Below are positions 30,283 to 40,012 of a DNA stretch of 64,000 nucleotides, one piece after another. The notes below the pieces were generated by a model, which saw only the letters and a list, made by a program, of their open reading frames with translations, made no database searches and was not told the DNA's origin. The position numbers and the translations under genes are program-made. Source of the DNA: Pseudomonas parafulva NBRC 16636 = DSM 17004 (lineage in GTDB: Bacteria > Pseudomonadota > Gammaproteobacteria > Pseudomonadales > Pseudomonadaceae); assembly GCF_000730645.1 (NCBI RefSeq), contig NZ_BBIU01000016.1:163230-227229 (forward strand). Reading direction: 5' to 3'. The first letter of the stretch is position 1, and each line of letters starts with the position of its first letter.

Positions 30283-31554
30283 TCAGCAGGACTCCTGGCC
30301 ACGCAGTTGGCCATCACCGATGACCACGTACTTCTCGCACGTCAGGCCCTCCAGGCCAACCGGACCGCGCGCGTGCAGCTTGTCGGTGGAAATGCCGATT
30401 TCAGCACCCAGGCCGTATTCGAAACCGTCAGCGAAGCAGGTAGGGGTATTGAGCATGACCGACGCCGAGTCGACTTCTGCCATGAACCTGCGCGCTTCAC
30501 CTTGATGCTCGGTGAGGATCGAGTCGGTGTGGTGCGAACCGTAGTGGTTGATATGTTCGATGGCCTGGTCCAGGCCGTCGACCACACGAATGGAGAGCAC
30601 TGCGTCGAGGTATTCGGTGTGCCAGTCCTGCTCGGTGGCGGCCTGTGCGTCAATCAATGCGCACGTGCGCTCGCAGCCGCGCAACTGCACGCCCTTGTCC
30701 TGGAAGCGGCGGGTCATTTCCGGCAGGAAGCGGGCCGCCACCTGCTGGTCGACCAGCAGCGTTTCCATGGCACCGCAGATGCCATAACGGTAGGTCTTGG
30801 CATTGAACGCCACAGGCCAGGCTTTCTCCAGGTCGGCATGCTGGCTGACGTAGATATGGCAGATACCGTCCAGGTGCTTGATGACCGGCACACGGGCATC
30901 GCGGCTGATACGCTCGATCAGCCCGCGCCCACCACGGGGCACGATGACATCGACGAACTCGGGCATGCTGATCAGCGCGCCCACCGCTTCGCGATCGGTG
31001 GTTTCCACCACCTGCACCACGGCAGCTGGCAACCCCGCAGCCGCCAGGCCACGCTGAATGCACGCAGCAATGGCGCGGTTGGAATGAATGGCCTCGGAGC
31101 CGCCGCGCAGGATGGTGGCGTTACCCGACTTGAGGCACAGGCTGGCCGCATCGATGGTCACGTTCGGCCGCGATTCGTAGATGATCCCGATCACCCCCAG
31201 CGGGACGCGCATCTTGCCTACCTGAATACCGGACGGGCGGTAGCTCATGTCACGGATGGCACCGACCGGGTCGGGCAGGCCGGCCACCTGACGCAGGCCA
31301 GTGATCATGCCATCGATGCGCGCAGGGGTGAGCGCCAGGCGATCGAGCAGCGCCGGCTCCAGGCCATTGGCGCGGCCTTGGGCGAGGTCCTGCTCATTGG
31401 CAGCCGTGAGTTCGGCACGACCGGCGTCCAGAGCGTCGGCAGCCGCTTGCAGCGCGCGGTTTTTCTGCGCGGTGGTGGCACGGCCGATCACCCGGGACGC
31501 TTCGCGTGCGGCGCGACCAAGGCGGGTCATGTAGTCAAGAACGGACTCAGTCAT
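30283..31554 (-). CDS. proA: Gamma-glutamyl phosphate reductase
   Basis: ProA reduces gamma-glutamyl phosphate to glutamate-5-semialdehyde in proline synthesis. The 423-residue aldehyde-dehydrogenase-fold enzyme shows the catalytic cysteine context [15 protein letters not shown] and the signature [14 protein letters not shown]. The C-terminus contains [19 protein letters not shown], the conserved ADGxxxGLGxEIGxST block. The ATG at 31554 is the family start; the open frame extends upstream without similarity. It is followed directly by nadD. The proB partner is not in this window. Confidence 0.97.
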   Translation of the reverse strand: MTESVLDYMTRLGRAAREASRVIGRATTAQKNRALQAAADALDAGRAELTAANEQDLAQGRANGLEPALLDRLALTPARIDGMITGLRQVAGLPDPVGAIRDMSYRPSGIQVGKMRVPLGVIGIIYESRPNVTIDAASLCLKSGNATILRGGSEAIHSNRAIAACIQRGLAAAGLPAAVVQVVETTDREAVGALISMPEFVDVIVPRGGRGLIERISRDARVPVIKHLDGICHIYVSQHADLEKAWPVAFNAKTYRYGICGAMETLLVDQQVAARFLPEMTRRFQDKGVQLRGCERTCALIDAQAATEQDWHTEYLDAVLSIRVVDGLDQAIEHINHYGSHHTDSILTEHQGEARRFMAEVDSASVMLNTPTCFADGFEYGLGAEIGISTDKLHARGPVGLEGLTCEKYVVIGDGQLRGQESC

Positions 31555-31726
31555 GGGTTCGGTGTCTTGTCGAAGGGGAAATCGGCTGATTATAACTGTC
31601 ATGCAGGTGTACGCCCAGCGGCGGGTGGCGGATGGTCGAAATAAGGGTGGGCCTGGATTGCAGCGTTCAGCCTCGATTAAGCATTTCATTGCTATCATTG
31701 CGCCTTCCCACCCGCGAACCGCCCGC

Positions 31727-32395
31727 ATGCCAGCACTGCCCGACAGCTTCTTCGACCAGGATGCCCAGGCCTTGGCCAAGGCCCTCCTGGGCAAGGTCAT
31801 CCGCCACCGCCAAGGCAACCTGTGGCTGGCCGCCCGCATCATCGAAACCGAGGCCTACTACCTCACCGACAAAGGCAGCCACGCCTCGCTGGGCTACACC
31901 GAAAAGCGCAAGGCGCTGTTTCTCGAGGGCGGCCACATCTACATGTACTACGCCCGTGGCGGCGACTCGCTCAATTTCAGTGCCCAGGGCCCCGGCAACG
32001 CCGTACTGATCAAGTCTGCCTACCCCTGGCAGGACGCCCTGTCCGGCCCCGACAGCCTGGCGCAGATGCAACTCAACAACCCCGATGCCAGCGGCAACCT
32101 GCGCCCGCCCGAGCGCCTATGCGCCGGCCAGACCTTACTGTGCAAGGCACTGGGCCTGAAAGTGCCGCACTGGGACGCACAGCGGTTCGACCCCCAGCGG
32201 CTCTATGTGGAAGACTGCGCCAGCCCAGTACCCCGGGTGATCCAGGCCGCCCGCCTGGGCATCCCCCATGGCCGCGACGAACACCTGCCCTACCGCTTCG
32301 TCGACGCCGAGTACGCCCGCTTCTGCACACGGAACCCGTTACGCCGCGGCCAAGTCGAAGGCCGCGACTTCTTTACTCTGCAACAAGGGAGCTGA
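31727..32395 (+). CDS. mpg: DNA-3-methyladenine glycosylase (AAG/MPG type)
   Basis: A 222-residue base-excision glycosylase of the mammalian AAG fold, which flips out and removes alkylated purines. Family landmarks are [10 protein letters not shown] (active-site region with the catalytic Glu), [10 protein letters not shown] with the intercalating Tyr region, and RNPLRRG near the end. The ATG at 31727 begins the family N-terminus; the upstream open frame is unlikely to be translated. A 172-bp gap separates it from divergent proA. The next gene follows 3 bp later, so they are probably co-transcribed. Confidence 0.92.
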   Translation: MPALPDSFFDQDAQALAKALLGKVIRHRQGNLWLAARIIETEAYYLTDKGSHASLGYTEKRKALFLEGGHIYMYYARGGDSLNFSAQGPGNAVLIKSAYPWQDALSGPDSLAQMQLNNPDASGNLRPPERLCAGQTLLCKALGLKVPHWDAQRFDPQRLYVEDCASPVPRVIQAARLGIPHGRDEHLPYRFVDAEYARFCTRNPLRRGQVEGRDFFTLQQGS

Positions 32396-32398
32396 ACC

Positions 32399-33718
32399 AT
32401 GGACCAATGGCTCGACAGCCTCACCGGCTGGCTGGGTGCCAACCCCCAATGGCTTGGCCTGGCGATTTTCGTGGTGGCCTGCATCGAATGCCTGGCCATC
32501 GCCGGTATCATCGTGCCGGGTACCGTGTTGCTGTTTGCAGTGGCAGTGCTGGCCGGTAATGGCGCCCTGAGCCTGGGTGAAACACTGCTGCTGGGTTTTC
32601 TCGGCGGCCTTCTCGGCGATGCACTGTCCTACACAGTGGGCAAGTACTTTCACCAGAACATTCGGCGCCTACCCTTGCTGCGCCACCACCCCGAGTGGAT
32701 CGGCGGCGCAGAAGCCTACTTCCAGCGCTACGGCATCGCCAGCCTGCTGGTAGGCCGCTTCATCGGCCCGCTGCGGCCTATGCTGCCGATGGTGGCCGGC
32801 ATGTTCGACATGCCGCTGCTGCGCTTCGCTGCTGTCAGCCTGCTGGCGGCCGCCGGCTGGTCGGTAGCCTATCTGCTGCCCGGCTGGGCCACGGGTGCAG
32901 CCATGCGCCTGCCGTTGCCCGAGGGGTTCTGGCTGCAAGCCGGCATCGTCGCCGGCACCCTGGCGGTGATTATCGGGGTGAGCCTGAGCACCAGCATCCG
33001 GGACCACCGCCACGGCACCCGGGTAATTGCCGGGCTCAGCCTGCTGGCCTTGACCGGTGTGTTCCTGGGGTGGCCTTACCTGCACGCGTTCGACCAGGGG
33101 GTGCTGACGCTGGTGCAGGAACACCGCAGCCAGGCCTATGACGGCACCGTGGTACTGGTGACCCGCCTGGGAGACTTCCGTACCCAGCTGTTTCTGGGCG
33201 GGCTGCTGACCGGGCTGCTATTGCTGGCCCGCCAGTGGCGCCATGCCTTCTTCGCCGGCGGCGCGCTCATGGGCACCGCCATCGCCAACGGTACGCTGAA
33301 GTGGCTGTTCGCCCGTGCCCGCCCGGAGGTACTGACCGACCCACTGACCAGCTACAGCATGCCCAGCGGGCACAGCTCTGCTTCGTTCGCGTTTTTTCTG
33401 GTAATGGCAGTGCTTGCCGGGCGCGGCCAACCGCCGAGAATGCGCCTCACCTGGGTAGTGATCGGCTGCATCCCTGCCTTGTCGATCGCGCTGTCGCGGG
33501 TGTACCTGGGTGCACACTGGCCCACCGACATTCTGGCAGGGGCCTTGCTGGCCTGTTGCGTGTGTGCGATAAGCCTGACACTGGTGCAGTATCGCCAGCC
33601 TTTGGCGCCACTGCCGCAAAAGGTATGGTGGCTGATACTGCCAGCATGCCTGGCCCTGTTCGCCTACTTTGCCACCCACTCGTTCCCCCACGCCCTGCTG
33701 CGCTATCAGTATTCGTGA
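32399..33718 (+). CDS. DedA-PAP2 fusion membrane protein
   Basis: A 439-residue inner-membrane protein joining two families. Residues about 20-165 are DedA-like (SNARE-associated), with GxxxGD-type GGLLGDALSYTVGK and the GRFIGPLRPMLPMVAG motif; DedA proteins recycle or flip undecaprenyl phosphate and other lipids. Residues about 240-420 form a PAP2 lipid-phosphatase domain with all three motifs: KWLFARARP, SMPSGHSS and SRVYLGAHWPTD. The fusion suggests dephosphorylation coupled to transport of a lipid phosphate, possibly the undecaprenyl carrier. GGGAG precedes the ATG. It follows mpg by 3 bp and is convergent with the Lon-domain gene. Confidence 0.92.
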   Translation: MDQWLDSLTGWLGANPQWLGLAIFVVACIECLAIAGIIVPGTVLLFAVAVLAGNGALSLGETLLLGFLGGLLGDALSYTVGKYFHQNIRRLPLLRHHPEWIGGAEAYFQRYGIASLLVGRFIGPLRPMLPMVAGMFDMPLLRFAAVSLLAAAGWSVAYLLPGWATGAAMRLPLPEGFWLQAGIVAGTLAVIIGVSLSTSIRDHRHGTRVIAGLSLLALTGVFLGWPYLHAFDQGVLTLVQEHRSQAYDGTVVLVTRLGDFRTQLFLGGLLTGLLLLARQWRHAFFAGGALMGTAIANGTLKWLFARARPEVLTDPLTSYSMPSGHSSASFAFFLVMAVLAGRGQPPRMRLTWVVIGCIPALSIALSRVYLGAHWPTDILAGALLACCVCAISLTLVQYRQPLAPLPQKVWWLILPACLALFAYFATHSFPHALLRYQYS

Positions 33719-33727
33719 GGCAGCAGC

Positions 33728-34318
33728 CTAGGCGAACAGCTCGCCCTGTATCCGCTCCAACAGCTTCTGGATTTCGCCCAGCCGCTGCTGGGGCGAATCG
33801 AGGCTGAGCAAGTCCAGCTTGTCTTCTTCCATGAACGGCAGCAGGTAAGCCAGCTGGTTGGCCAGCGCCTGCCGCCCGTCTACCGGGCGCGGCATGTCCA
33901 GCGCTTCGACCATGGGGTGTTCACCCAGCGCCACCAACAGCGCCAGCAGGTCGTCGTCCGCGTCCTGCAAGGGGCTGTCTGGCGCCTCTGACAGCCACTG
34001 CACCTGCCCCACCAGCAACTGGTCCTTCTGCACCTCGGTGGCATCCAGGGTGAAACGCCGCACACCTTCCACCCGGATACCGAGCAAGCCATTGTCCTGC
34101 TGGGCGAAGTCGCGGATCACCGCTTCGCAACCAATGGAGGCGACCACCGGCGGTGCCTTGCCCACCTGCTCACCTTCGACGATGCACACTACACCGAAGC
34201 CCTCGCCCTGCTTCATGCAGCGCCCGATCATGTCCAGGTACCGGGCCTCGAATATCTGCAGGTCCAGGAAGCAGCCCGGGAACAGCACGGTATCGAGGGG
34301 AAACAGCGGTAACGTCAT
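33728..34318 (-). CDS. Lon substrate-binding-domain protein
   Basis: A 196-residue soluble protein consisting of the N-terminal (LAN) domain of Lon protease without ATPase or peptidase parts. The start MTLPLFPLDTVLFPG and the F-E-A-R-Y-L-D-M block (IFEARYLDMIGRC) are typical, as is GVRRFTLD. Such stand-alone domains resemble the substrate-recognition part of cereblon/Lon, but their partner is unknown. It sits 9 bp downstream of lrgB on the same strand, so it may be co-transcribed with lrgAB. Confidence 0.9.
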   Translation of the reverse strand: MTLPLFPLDTVLFPGCFLDLQIFEARYLDMIGRCMKQGEGFGVVCIVEGEQVGKAPPVVASIGCEAVIRDFAQQDNGLLGIRVEGVRRFTLDATEVQKDQLLVGQVQWLSEAPDSPLQDADDDLLALLVALGEHPMVEALDMPRPVDGRQALANQLAYLLPFMEEDKLDLLSLDSPQQRLGEIQKLLERIQGELFA

Positions 34319-34327
34319 TTCAAGTCC

Positions 34328-35044
34328 TCATGCCACCAGGCTGACAGCCAGCGGCAGGAACACCGCAGTCGCCACGCCCATCAGGCTCATCGCCAGCGCG
34401 GCAAAGGCGCCGCATTCGTCACTTTCCTGCAAAGCCACCGACGTGCCGACCGCGTGGGCGGTCACCCCCAGCGACATGCCACGGGCTTCTGGGCTGTGCA
34501 CACCGCAGCGGCTCAGCAAGGCCGGGCCAAATATGGCCCCGAGCACCCCGGTGATCAGCACGAACACCGCCGCCAGCGCCGCCACGCCGCCGATCTGTTC
34601 GGCCACCAGCATGGCGATGGGCGAGGTGACCGACTTGGGCGCCATGGTCATCAGGATCATGTGTTCGGCACCAAACCACCAGCCCAGCAGCAGGCAGCAC
34701 AGCGTGGCGAACAGCCCCCCGAGTACCAGCGTAGTAAAGGTTGGCCAGAACAGCTGACGAATGCGCCGCAGGTTCAGGAACAGCGGTACCGCCAGGGCGA
34801 CCGTAGCCGGGCCCAGCAGGATATTCATGATTTCAGTGCTCTTGCGGTACTCGCGGTAGTCGATACCACAGACAAGCAGCACGCCGATTACCAGGGCCAT
34901 CGACACCAGCACCGGTTGCAGGAAAATCCAGCGCGTCTTCTCGTACCCTGCCAGCACCAGTTGATACGCACCCAGGGTGATGCCGATACCGAACAGTGGA
35001 TGATGCACCACGGCGTCGAGTGCGCCCTGCCAGTCGAGCATCAT
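34328..35044 (-). CDS. lrgB: LrgB/CidB-family membrane protein
   Basis: A 238-residue polytopic inner-membrane protein of the LrgB family. It has about seven hydrophobic segments, and the conserved MAPKSVTSPIA and GVTAHAVGTSVA stretches. LrgAB/CidAB systems modulate murein hydrolase activity and autolysis, and some homologues transport pyruvate or glycolate. Two adjacent ATGs (35044 and 35041) follow GAGGAG; I give the first. The start overlaps the lrgA stop, so LrgA and LrgB are translationally coupled. Confidence 0.92.
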   Translation of the reverse strand: MMLDWQGALDAVVHHPLFGIGITLGAYQLVLAGYEKTRWIFLQPVLVSMALVIGVLLVCGIDYREYRKSTEIMNILLGPATVALAVPLFLNLRRIRQLFWPTFTTLVLGGLFATLCCLLLGWWFGAEHMILMTMAPKSVTSPIAMLVAEQIGGVAALAAVFVLITGVLGAIFGPALLSRCGVHSPEARGMSLGVTAHAVGTSVALQESDECGAFAALAMSLMGVATAVFLPLAVSLVA

Positions 35045-35403
35045 GGCTGCTCCTCGCGCCTGGCCTGGCGATGGATGAGCTTCTGCATCAACACGCCGAC
35101 GAACACCAGGGTGAGCAGGCACGAAATCAACAGCGCGCCCACAATCGCCCAGAAGTCATCGGCGATGTCACGGGCATACACCATCACCCCTACCGCAGGC
35201 GGCACCAGCAGCAGCGGCAGGTACCGCAGCAGGCTACCAGCCGCCAGGTTCAGGGGCTCGCCCACCTCGCCGCGCACCATCAGGAAGCACAGCAACAGCA
35301 ACAGGCCCAGGATCGGCCCCGGCAAGAACGGCAGCAGCAGGTGATTGAGCGCCGTACCCAACAGCTGGAACAGCACCAGCCAGGTCAAACCACGCAACAG
35401 CAT
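35041..35403 (-). CDS. lrgA: LrgA/CidA-family holin-like protein
   Basis: A 120-residue membrane protein with four hydrophobic helices, matching CidA/LrgA: LLPFLPGPILGLLLLLCFL near the N-terminus and the VPPAVGVM motif (near residue 68). The family has been proposed to be holin-like and to work with LrgB, encoded directly downstream. An ATG at 35409 is in frame but directly abuts the AGGGAG ribosome site; the ATG at 35403 has a six-base spacing, so I use it. A 136-bp gap separates it from divergent maoC-like. Confidence 0.92.
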   Translation of the reverse strand: MLLRGLTWLVLFQLLGTALNHLLLPFLPGPILGLLLLLCFLMVRGEVGEPLNLAAGSLLRYLPLLLVPPAVGVMVYARDIADDFWAIVGALLISCLLTLVFVGVLMQKLIHRQARREEQP

Positions 35404-35539
35404 AAGCATCTCCCTATGGCATGCGGCCCATTATAAGCATGCCCCTGCAGTAGTCATCGAACCCTGCGTAACTTGACTGAGCGCAGGGTGCGTGCTGACC
35501 TTGCACTTTCGTACCAACTACAACAGTGGAGACATTGCG

Positions 35540-35995
35540 ATGCCCCAGGTACCGGTAACAGCGCTGTCGCAGTACGTTGGCAAGCCACTGGGCCATTCGG
35601 CCTGGCTGAAAATTGACCAGCAGCGTATCAACCTGTTCGCCGAAGCGACCGGGGACTTCCAGTTCATTCACGTCGACCCGCAGAAGGCCGCTCAAACGCC
35701 TTTCGGCGGCACCATCGCCCATGGCTTCCTCACCTTGTCCCTGATACCCACACTGATCGAGGACATCCTGGTGCTGCCGCAGGGCCTGAAGATGGTGGTG
35801 AACTACGGGCTGGACAGCGTGCGCTTCATGCAGCCGGTAAAGGTAGGCAGCCAGGTGCGGTTGAAGGTGGACCTGGCCGGGGTGACGGAGAAGAAACCGG
35901 GGCAGTGGTTGCTCAAGGCAATTGCCACCCTGGAAATAGAGGGTGAAGAAAAGCCTGCCTATATCGCGGAGTCGCTTTCGCTGTGTTTCGTCTAG
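35540..35995 (+). CDS. MaoC-family (R)-specific enoyl-CoA hydratase
   Basis: A 151-residue single hot-dog-fold hydratase. The hydratase-2 motif is visible as FAEATGDFQFIHVDPQKA followed by FGGTIAHGFLTLSL, with the Asp and His that activate water. Such enzymes hydrate trans-2-enoyl-CoA to (R)-3-hydroxyacyl-CoA and can feed polyhydroxyalkanoate synthesis in Pseudomonas; whether this one does is not shown by context. The ATG at 35540 follows TGGAG; an upstream in-frame ATG adds 16 unlike residues. It stands alone between lrgA and prmA. Confidence 0.9.
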   Translation: MPQVPVTALSQYVGKPLGHSAWLKIDQQRINLFAEATGDFQFIHVDPQKAAQTPFGGTIAHGFLTLSLIPTLIEDILVLPQGLKMVVNYGLDSVRFMQPVKVGSQVRLKVDLAGVTEKKPGQWLLKAIATLEIEGEEKPAYIAESLSLCFV

Positions 35996-36104
35996 GCACC
36001 ACGGGGGCTATCCCAGGCTTCTCTACAAACCCTCTGCACTCGCGTAAACTGCCTGCCTTTGTGCAGCCCAGGCTGCCCCTGTCGATTTAGCAAAGGTGCC
36101 CGCC

Positions 36105-36995
36105 ATGCCCTGGCTGCAAGTACGCCTGGCCATCAGCCCGGAACAAGCCGAAACCTACGAAGATGCGCTGCTGGAAGTGGGCGCAGTTTCGGTGACCTTC
36201 ATGGACGCCGAAGATCAGCCGATCTTCGAGCCAGACCTCAACACCACGCCACTGTGGTCGCATACTCACCTGCTGGCCCTGTTCGAAGCCGATACCCAGC
36301 CCGAGCAGGTGTTCGCCCACCTGCGCCTGCTGACCGACGACGAGCTGCCGCAACACCAGGCCGAGGTGATCGAGGACCAGGACTGGGAGCGCAGCTGGAT
36401 GGACAATTTCCAGCCGATGCGCTTCGGCCGTCGCCTGTGGATCGTGCCCAGCTGGCACGACGCCCCGGAAAAAAACGCCGTCAACCTGCTGCTCGACCCG
36501 GGCCTGGCGTTCGGCACTGGCACCCACCCCACCACCGCGCTGTGCCTGGAATGGCTGGATGGCCAGGAACTGCAGGGCACCCAGGTACTGGACTTCGGCT
36601 GCGGCTCGGGCATCCTGGCCATTGCAGCCCTGCTGCTGGGGGCCCGTGAAGCCGTGGGTACCGACATCGACGTGCAGGCCATCGAGGCCTCGCGGGACAA
36701 CGCCCAGCGCAACGGCATCGCCGATGACAAGCTGGCACTCTACCTGCCTGAGCACATGCCGGCCATGCAGGCCGACGTGCTGGTCGCCAACATCCTGGCC
36801 GGGCCGCTGGTCTCGCTCGCACCGCAGTTGTCCGGGCTGGTTCGCCCAGGCGGTCTGCTGGCATTATCGGGCATCCTCGCCGAACAGGGCGAAGAAGTGG
36901 CCGCCGCCTATGCTGCCGATTTCGAGCTCGACCCCATCGTCGTTCGCGACGGCTGGGTGCGTATCAGTGGTCGCCGCCGCCCAGCGCGCCCATAA
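36105..36995 (+). CDS. prmA: Ribosomal protein L11 methyltransferase
   Basis: PrmA trimethylates ribosomal protein L11 at several amino groups. The 296-residue protein has an N-terminal substrate-recognition domain (about 1-60, beginning [10 protein letters not shown]) and a Rossmann methyltransferase domain with SAM motif [15 protein letters not shown] (near residue 165) preceded by [14 protein letters not shown], and the NPPY-like ANILAGPL. The ATG at 36105 has AAAGGTG upstream. The zinc-ribbon gene follows 30 bp later and dusB-fis after that, a conserved order. Confidence 0.97.
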   Translation: MPWLQVRLAISPEQAETYEDALLEVGAVSVTFMDAEDQPIFEPDLNTTPLWSHTHLLALFEADTQPEQVFAHLRLLTDDELPQHQAEVIEDQDWERSWMDNFQPMRFGRRLWIVPSWHDAPEKNAVNLLLDPGLAFGTGTHPTTALCLEWLDGQELQGTQVLDFGCGSGILAIAALLLGAREAVGTDIDVQAIEASRDNAQRNGIADDKLALYLPEHMPAMQADVLVANILAGPLVSLAPQLSGLVRPGGLLALSGILAEQGEEVAAAYAADFELDPIVVRDGWVRISGRRRPARP

Positions 36996-37025
36996 CCGTC
37001 CCCTGCACAGCCTCCGGATTGCCGC

Positions 37026-38387
37026 ATGACCGACAGTTTCGTCACCCAGTGCCCGCATTGCCAGACCAGCTTTCGCGTCACTCACCACCAGTTGAGCGTG
37101 GCCCGTGGCGTGGTGCGCTGCGGCCAATGCCTGCAGGTGTTCAACGCCGCCAAGCAACTGCTGGAGCAAAACCGCGCCCAGGCAGGCAGCACACCGGTGG
37201 CACCCGCAGCCGACAGCGAGGGTGCAGCAGCGCCCGCCAGCCAACCGGTGGTGGCTGCCGCGCCCGTAGAGCCCGTCGCGGGCGAGCCGGCCGATACGCC
37301 AGAAGCCGCCCTGGCCCGCACCACCCAGGCCCTGGACGAACTCGACCTGGACATGGAACTGGAGCGCCTGGAGCGCCGCGGGCAGTCACCGCAATCGCGC
37401 CCGGCCAATGCTGACGGCGGTTTGCAGGCACGGCGCGACGAGCCCCATGCACAAGACCCTGCAGACGATCTGTTTGGTACCGCCACCGACGAGCCGCTGG
37501 AGCCGCAACAGGCCGCAGCCGCCCCGCTGCTAAGCGAACCACCGCCCCCAGGCCTGGTGCCCGGTGAGCGTACCGAACCCACCTTTACAGGCAGCCTGGA
37601 CCTCGACGCCGACGATGAGCCCACCCTGCAGCGCGGGGTCGTGATCGAGGATGAACCGCACCGCGACCCGCCCATGCGCACTGACCCTGACGATGTTCCC
37701 ATCCAGGGCCTGAGCGCCCTGGATGACGAACCGCCGGCACTGCACATTTCCGCCCGCGACGACGATGACGCTACCCCACACACCGTGGCAGGCGAGCGCC
37801 TGGAGCCCGGCCTGTCCGGCAAGCCCGAGCGCCCACGGCGCAAGGAGCCGTTGGTGGACGTGGTGGACGACCCGCTGCAGCTGGGCTGGGAAAAGCCCGC
37901 CCCCAACTGGGGCAAGCGTATTCTGTGGACAATACTGACGCTGCTGGCCGCAGGCCTGCTGGCTTTGCAGTACGTGTGGTTCCACTTCGACGAGTTGGCC
38001 CGCCAGGACCAGTATCGCCCCCTGTTCGAGAACATCTGCCCTGCCGTAGGCTGCCAGGTGCCGTCACGGGTCGATATCGCGCGCATCAAAAGCAGCAACC
38101 TGGTGGTGCGCAGCCACCCGGACTTCAAGGGCGCCCTGATCGTGGATGCAATCATCTACAACCGCGCCCCCTTCGCCCAGCCGTTCCCGCTGCTGGAACT
38201 GCGCTTCGCCGACCTCAATGGCCAGTTGATTGCCAGCCGGCGCTTCAAGCCCAGTGAATACCTGTCTGGCGAACTGGCGGGCCGCGGCGAAATGCCCAGC
38301 CAAACCCCCATCCACATCGCCCTGGACATCCTCGACCCAGGCCCGAAAGCCGTCAACTACAGCCTCAGCTTCCGTTCCCCGGAATAA
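37026..38387 (+). CDS. MJ0042-type zinc-ribbon and DUF3426 membrane protein
   Basis: A 453-residue protein of unknown function. It opens with a zinc ribbon (CPHC at residues 9-12 and CGQC at 32-35). A long acidic, Pro/Ala/Asp-rich low-complexity region follows (about 45-280). One membrane helix (about 300-320) comes next, then a DUF3426 domain (about 325-453) that would face the periplasm. The acidic linker carries many short DDE/DEP repeats and looks disordered. It is invariably near prmA and dusB in pseudomonads. The zinc ribbon suggests nucleic acid or protein contact in the cytoplasm, but no role can be assigned. Confidence 0.88.
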   Translation: MTDSFVTQCPHCQTSFRVTHHQLSVARGVVRCGQCLQVFNAAKQLLEQNRAQAGSTPVAPAADSEGAAAPASQPVVAAAPVEPVAGEPADTPEAALARTTQALDELDLDMELERLERRGQSPQSRPANADGGLQARRDEPHAQDPADDLFGTATDEPLEPQQAAAAPLLSEPPPPGLVPGERTEPTFTGSLDLDADDEPTLQRGVVIEDEPHRDPPMRTDPDDVPIQGLSALDDEPPALHISARDDDDATPHTVAGERLEPGLSGKPERPRRKEPLVDVVDDPLQLGWEKPAPNWGKRILWTILTLLAAGLLALQYVWFHFDELARQDQYRPLFENICPAVGCQVPSRVDIARIKSSNLVVRSHPDFKGALIVDAIIYNRAPFAQPFPLLELRFADLNGQLIASRRFKPSEYLSGELAGRGEMPSQTPIHIALDILDPGPKAVNYSLSFRSPE

Positions 38388-38476
38388 GCGGCAAGCTGCA
38401 AGCTTCAAGCCACAAGACGAGCGAGGCCTAAACCGCGGCCGCCTTCTCTTGCCGCTTGAAGCTTGCAACTTGCAGC
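38388..38476. repeat. Long inverted repeat, CAAGCTGCAAGCTT type, copy 2
   Basis: AAGCTGCAAGCTTCAAGC on the left and GCTTGAAGCTTGCAACTT on the right pair with one mismatch around a roughly 40-base centre. The left arm is identical over 23 bases to the one at 23489. It follows the zinc-ribbon gene stop at once and lies in the 214-bp gap before dusB, so it may form the 3' end of the upstream transcript. Confidence 0.72.
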
Positions 38477-38601
38477 TCGAGGCCGGAAGCCGACAACTGC
38501 TCAGATTTTATCCAAATCCATCTTTATCCAGTCATCGAGAGCGGGTATCATGCCAACCCTTTTTCGAACTCCAAGATTCGGCCCCACAACAGGGATCACC
38601 T

Positions 38602-39615
38602 ATGTCGGCGGTACGCATCGGCCCATACACACTGCGCAACAACCTGATCCTCGCGCCCATGGCCGGGGTCACGGACCAGCCTTTCCGAACACTTTGCCAG
38701 CGTATGGGCGCAGGCATGGTGGTGTCAGAAATGGTGTCCAGCGACATGTCCTTGTGGAACAGCCGCAAGTCGAGCCTGCGCCGCATCCATGAAGGCGATC
38801 CCGAGCCCCGTTCGGTGCAGATCGCCGGGGGTGATGCGCAGATGATGGCCGCAGCTGCCCAGGCCAACGTGGCGGCGGGTGCGCAGATCATCGATATCAA
38901 CATGGGCTGCCCGGCGAAAAAAGTCTGCAACAAAGCTGCAGGCTCTGCTTTATTGAGAGATGAGGCACTGGTCAGCGACATTCTGCACGCGGTAGTCGCC
39001 GCGGTGGATGTTCCGGTGACCCTGAAGATCCGCACCGGTTGGGACCGGGCGAACAAGAACGGCCTGAACGTGGCAAGAATTGCCGAACAGGCTGGCATCC
39101 AGGCGCTTGCGGTGCATGGCCGCACACGCGCCGACCTGTACACCGGTGAAGCCGAATACGACACCATCGCAGCCATCAAGCAGGCGGTATCGATCCCGGT
39201 CTTCGCCAACGGCGATATCACTTCGCCAGAAAAGGCCCGGGCAGTGCTGGACGCCACGGGGGTTGACGGCTTGCTGATTGGCCGGGCTGCCCAGGGGCGG
39301 CCCTGGATCTTCCGTGAGGTCGAGCATTACCTGCGCACTGGGCAACACCTGCCAGCGCCGCAACTGGACGAAGTGGAACGCATCCTGCTGGAGCACCTGG
39401 CTGCGCTGCATGCCTTCTATGGCGATGTGATGGGCGTGCGTATCGCCCGCAAGCACGTAGGCTGGTACCTGGCAACACGACCCGGCGGCAAGGAGTTTCG
39501 CTCCCGGTTCAACGCTTTGGAAGACACACAAGCGCAGTGCGCCAACGTTCGCGCGTATTTCAGCGAACGTCGACAGAGCCTTGAGACAGAGGACGGACAA
39601 GGGGTGGCCGCATGA
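38602..39615 (+). CDS. dusB: tRNA-dihydrouridine synthase B
   Basis: DusB reduces specific tRNA uridines to dihydrouridine with FMN and NADPH. The 337-residue TIM-barrel protein has [14 protein letters not shown] at the N-terminus (FMN contact), the catalytic Cys in [19 protein letters not shown], and [11 protein letters not shown] as the phosphate-binding end of the barrel. The ATG at 38602 has AGGG upstream and gives the family length. Its stop overlaps the fis start (ATGA), the classic dusB-fis operon. Confidence 0.97.
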   Translation: MSAVRIGPYTLRNNLILAPMAGVTDQPFRTLCQRMGAGMVVSEMVSSDMSLWNSRKSSLRRIHEGDPEPRSVQIAGGDAQMMAAAAQANVAAGAQIIDINMGCPAKKVCNKAAGSALLRDEALVSDILHAVVAAVDVPVTLKIRTGWDRANKNGLNVARIAEQAGIQALAVHGRTRADLYTGEAEYDTIAAIKQAVSIPVFANGDITSPEKARAVLDATGVDGLLIGRAAQGRPWIFREVEHYLRTGQHLPAPQLDEVERILLEHLAALHAFYGDVMGVRIARKHVGWYLATRPGGKEFRSRFNALEDTQAQCANVRAYFSERRQSLETEDGQGVAA

Positions 39616-39932
39616 CGATGATGACCGAGACTTTTGTGAGTGGAACAACGCCCGTGAGCGACAACGCCAACCTGAAACAGCACCTGAACACGCCGAGCGA
39701 AGAGGGCCAGACCCTTCGCGACAGCGTCGAGAAGGCGCTGCACAACTACTTCGCCCACCTGGAAGGCGCGACCGTCACAGACGTGTACAACCTGGTGCTC
39801 TCCGAAGTCGAGGCGCCCCTGCTCGAAAGTGTCATGAGCTACGTCAAGGGCAACCAGACCAAAGCCAGCGAGATGCTCGGGCTCAACCGAGGCACCCTGC
39901 GCAAGAAGCTCAAGCAGTACGACTTGCTGTAA
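39612..39932 (+). CDS. fis: DNA-binding nucleoid protein Fis
   Basis: Fis bends DNA and controls rRNA, tRNA and many other promoters during rapid growth. The 106-residue protein ends in the highly conserved helix-turn-helix ([19 protein letters not shown], residues 86-104). The preceding dimerisation helices include NYFAHLEG and [14 protein letters not shown]. The N-terminal arm is longer and less conserved than in E. coli Fis (98). It is translationally coupled to dusB and followed by an intrinsic terminator. Confidence 0.96.
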   Translation: MTMMTETFVSGTTPVSDNANLKQHLNTPSEEGQTLRDSVEKALHNYFAHLEGATVTDVYNLVLSEVEAPLLESVMSYVKGNQTKASEMLGLNRGTLRKKLKQYDLL

Positions 39933-39949
39933 GCCAGAATCCCAATCAG

Positions 39950-39981
39950 AAAAGGCGGCTCTTCACAGAGACGCCTTTTTT
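39950..39981 (+). terminator. Intrinsic terminator after fis
   Basis: AAAAGGCG (39950-39957) and CGCCTTTT (39972-39979) form an 8-bp stem followed by six T residues. It starts 17 bases after the fis stop and 32 bases before the purH start, so dusB-fis should end here and purH would depend on a promoter within or near this site or on readthrough. Confidence 0.82.
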
Positions 39982-40012
39982 GCTGACTCCACCGCGTTAT
40001 TTGGAACCCGAA

